Shown: in pieces, positions 50,938-53,217 of the stretch
Layout of the letters: each line of letters starts with the position of its first letter
Numbering within the stretch: position 1 is the stretch's first letter
Assembly: GCA_031266215.1 (NCBI GenBank)
Contig: JAISBL010000024.1
Span: 1-53,217 of the forward strand
DNA length: 53,217 bases
Direction of reading: 5' to 3'
Origin: Tannerellaceae bacterium
GTDB lineage: Bacteria > Bacteroidota > Bacteroidia > Bacteroidales > Tannerellaceae
The notes under the pieces: generated by a model
Seen by the model: only the letters and a program-made list of their open reading frames with translations
Database searches by the model: none
Told to the model about the DNA's origin: nothing
Program-made: the position numbers and the translations under genes

Positions 50938-52620
50938 ATGAAGTATATTAAGAATCTGTTTGTTTGTTTTTGGATAGCGGTAATGGTCGCTTCCGCCGCC
51001 TGCGGCAATGGCGGCGATACAGATAAGGGTGCAACCATCGACAGGGGAAAGCTGTCTTTTGTATTGCCCGACGTGGGTAAGGTAATAACTTACTCTGCAA
51101 GTTCTGTCGGTGAGGATGGCTCGGTTAATGACGTTGTAGCCATATACGTATTTGACGATTTGCTGCACTTTATGCATCGTCACACTATCCCTTACTCTCA
51201 GAGCGAGGGGATGAGTAACGGCCGGCAGTATTCGCTCTCGATGACAGGATCGGGCGAACGTAATTTTGTGTTCATACAGGCTCCGTCAGGATATGAGTTC
51301 CCGGGACTGGCCGAGGGTAGCAGCATAGACGTCCTGACCCGGGCCGTGACGGATCCGATAACCGGCAGGCTGTTACCTCCATTTACGATGTCCAACGCCA
51401 TGTCTGAAGGTAATCCGTACATCACCGTTGCTGACATCGAGGCCCAGACGGCCCCGATAACGGTAAACATGAAGCGGCGTGTGGCGCGGTTTGACATTAT
51501 CAATGAGGCTGCGACGATAGCCCTGACCGGCGTGCAGGTCTCAAACGCCCCCCTGACGGGCAGTCTGCTTAACGACGGTGCGCGCCCGAAGGCTCCTGAT
51601 AACGGACTGTATTATGACATGTCGGCCCCTTCGGAACTGAGTAACGGCGGAAAGAGTTTTTACCTCTACCCCACGGTGCTGAACCCCGACAATACGGGCA
51701 CGGTCATCACCATACGGACGAAGGATAACGGCAGCAGCAGGGAGAAGTATACCACCATCCCGGTAAGCCAAAGTGTGCCGATAGAGGCCAACAAGCGGTA
51801 CCTGTTTACCATGAGCCGTGACCAGGAGGGCGAGTTAGCGCTTAAACTCACTATATCCGAATGGTCTGAAACCTCCGAAAGCGAAAATATGACTGCCATA
51901 CATGAAGACATACAGATATTTCTCTGCATGGGGCAGTCTAACATGGTGGGATACACCGACGCCCCGTACGACTATGAGGAAATCAGAAGGGCCTACGTCT
52001 ACGACCCGTCTATAGATGGTCTGGTATCGCCCGCGTCTGCAATCTCCAGCTACAACGTGCTGAATGACAGGCGCGGCCGCGGGATAGGCGTGCCTTATGG
52101 TTTCCTTATGGACATGATCAGCTACTTCCCTGCCAGAAAGACCGCCGTTGTACTTGCCGGCTACGGAGGGGAGGAGATTGCAGACTTCCTTCCCGAAAGC
52201 GGCACCGGCTACTACTCAAAAGCTATAGCGGCCGTAAAAGCCGCAGCCGCTCACGGCGGAAAGATTCGTGGTGTGCTGTGGCACCAGGGCGAGGCTGACT
52301 CCGGCAGCAATCTGCGCCACCTTTACAGCGATAAGCTCAAAACCATTATAGAGTCTGTACGCAGAGACCTGAACATCCCTAACCTGCCTTTCGTGGCTGG
52401 TGAAGTGATGGAGTATGAGCCATACGGCCCGTATCTCAATTTCGTTGAGTTCAACAAAATCCTTAACAGCGCCGCAGCCGGTATGCCGGGGGTCTACGTG
52501 GTGCAGTCCGATGGTTTGAAGGGACAGGACACGGCGCATCTGAACGCCTCAGACATGGTTGTCTTCGGCAAGCGTTACGCCGCGAAAGTATTCGATATCT
52601 TTTCCGGCACGGCTGAATAA
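50938..52620 (+). CDS. Fimbrillin-like (Mfa) lipoprotein N-terminal module fused to an SGNH/sialate O-acetylesterase-like domain
   Basis: MKYIKNLFVCFWIAVMVASAACGN lipobox; N-terminal region collinear with the protein at 11316-13292; C-terminal IQIFLCMGQSNMVGY...RGVLWHQGEADSGS...DTAHLNASDMVVFGKRYA. Confidence 0.85.
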   Translation: MKYIKNLFVCFWIAVMVASAACGNGGDTDKGATIDRGKLSFVLPDVGKVITYSASSVGEDGSVNDVVAIYVFDDLLHFMHRHTIPYSQSEGMSNGRQYSLSMTGSGERNFVFIQAPSGYEFPGLAEGSSIDVLTRAVTDPITGRLLPPFTMSNAMSEGNPYITVADIEAQTAPITVNMKRRVARFDIINEAATIALTGVQVSNAPLTGSLLNDGARPKAPDNGLYYDMSAPSELSNGGKSFYLYPTVLNPDNTGTVITIRTKDNGSSREKYTTIPVSQSVPIEANKRYLFTMSRDQEGELALKLTISEWSETSESENMTAIHEDIQIFLCMGQSNMVGYTDAPYDYEEIRRAYVYDPSIDGLVSPASAISSYNVLNDRRGRGIGVPYGFLMDMISYFPARKTAVVLAGYGGEEIADFLPESGTGYYSKAIAAVKAAAAHGGKIRGVLWHQGEADSGSNLRHLYSDKLKTIIESVRRDLNIPNLPFVAGEVMEYEPYGPYLNFVEFNKILNSAAAGMPGVYVVQSDGLKGQDTAHLNASDMVVFGKRYAAKVFDIFSGTAE

Positions 52621-52680
52621 GTTCCCGCCCGCAGTGATGGCGGCGGGTAGGGGATCAGGCAATGTGTTTCATCATAGTTT

Positions 52681-52793
52681 TAGAAGGTGCTTCTTAAGCG
52701 CTTAAGAAGGTGCTTCACTAACGCTTATGAAGGTCCTTCATAGGGGCTTAAGAAGGAGCTTCATAGGGCCTTAAGAAGCACCTTCTAAAAACG
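52681..52793. repeat. Array D: ~5 tandem 23-bp units bounded by a perfect 21-bp inverted repeat
   Basis: TAGAAGGTGCTTCTTAAGCGCTT / AAGAAGGTGCTTCACTAACGCTT / ATGAAGGTCCTTCATAGGGGCTT / AAGAAGGAGCTTCATAGGGCCTT / AAGAAGCACCTTCTAAAAACG. TTTTAGAAGGTGCTTCTTAAG (52678-52698) is the exact reverse complement of 52770-52790. Confidence 0.9.
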
Positions 52794-52816
52794 TCGGGTA
52801 AAAAACCTGTGATTCG

Positions 52817-52938
52817 GATAAAGCGGCGCCACTGTAAAACGCACCCGTGACGCCGCAGGCCTTATTGATATGGCGTCAGCACACACCGGAAACCATCACG
52901 CAGGCGTATTGGTCGTTTTACAGAAGCGCCGCCTTATC
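52817..52938. repeat. 122-bp element with 25-bp near-perfect terminal inverted repeats
   Basis: GATAAAGCGGCGCCACTGTAAAACG (52817-52841) vs reverse complement of 52914-52938 GATAAGGCGGCGCTTCTGTAAAACG: 22/25 identical. Inner 7-bp inverted repeat TGACGCC...GGCGTCA. Confidence 0.85.
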
Positions 52939-53006
52939 TCCGGAAACTCAGGCTGGATAGTCAACAGGGTACCTTGTGGGAATCTAATACAGTAGCGTGT
53001 GATCTA

Positions 53007-53210
53007 TCCATACAGTAGTGTGTGGAACTATCCACACAGGGCGTGTGGGGTGTCCACACAGGGCGTGTGGGGTGTCCACACAGGGCGTGTGGAGTGTCCA
53101 CACAGGGCGTGTGGGCTCTCCACACAGGGCGTGTGGGGTGTCCACACAGGGCGTGTGGGCTCTCCACACAGGGCGTGTGGAGAGTTTATAAAGTAGTGTA
53201 TAAGGAATTC
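53007..53210. repeat. Array E: tandem units of 22 bp (seven near-identical) plus divergent flanking units, may continue past the window
   Basis: Seven TCCACACAGGGCGTGTGGggtg-type units at 53031-53184. Divergent units TCCATACAGTAGTGTGTGGAACTA (53007) and TTTATAAAGTAGTGTATAAGGA (53185). Confidence 0.93.
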
Positions 53211-53217
53211 AGGAGGA

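Noticed and set aside
52961-53196. ORFs with TPCVDTPHALCGHPTRPVW / GVWGVHTGRVE repeats
   Set aside because: Translation artefacts of array E in several frames on both strands.
1-53217. tRNA/rRNA genes or complete IS elements
   Set aside because: No cloverleaf-like, rRNA-like, or transposase-encoding sequence recognised by eye; tRNAscan/Infernal and ISfinder searches would be needed to be certain.

Overview
The window is a Bacteroidales-type chromosomal segment. This is inferred from TAnnTTTG promoters, FISUMP/Mfa-like fimbrillins, an ECF sigma factor with a beta-barrel partner, and the S10-spc-alpha ribosomal layout. Left part: the 3' end of a FISUMP fimbrillin, rplS, a DUF5606-like gene, lon (-), dxs-trkA-trkH-kdsB, a GNAT gene, a second fimbrillin lipoprotein (-), a fimbria-associated lipoprotein and a 1634-aa FG-GAP surface protein with a T9SS-like tail. 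Middle: an ECF sigma factor overlapping a putative dual-membrane-spanning anti-sigma/beta-barrel protein, and an LVIVD-like lipoprotein. About 26.2-44.1 kb is the complete minus-strand rpsL...rplQ ribosomal supercluster, which looks ordinary. Right part: an outer-membrane protein/TPR pair, a NUDIX gene, a ROK kinase, and a fimbrillin-like lipoprotein fused to an SGNH/sialate-O-acetylesterase domain. The most interesting signal is non-coding. Five intergenic tandem arrays (4618-4709, 13931-14328, 22320-22848, 52681-52793, 53007-window end) have units of about 21-23 bp. Each locus has its own unit sequence, but every unit keeps a dyad (hairpin) core. In at least four arrays, sequence changes in the two arms compensate each other. 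Three of the arrays sit beside short shared flanking modules (ATAARGCGGC-N5/6-GTAAAA and TGTAAAAC..CCC..CGTGRCGCCG), one of which forms a 122-bp element with 25-bp terminal inverted repeats. All calls are by eye; no database search or folding was run.
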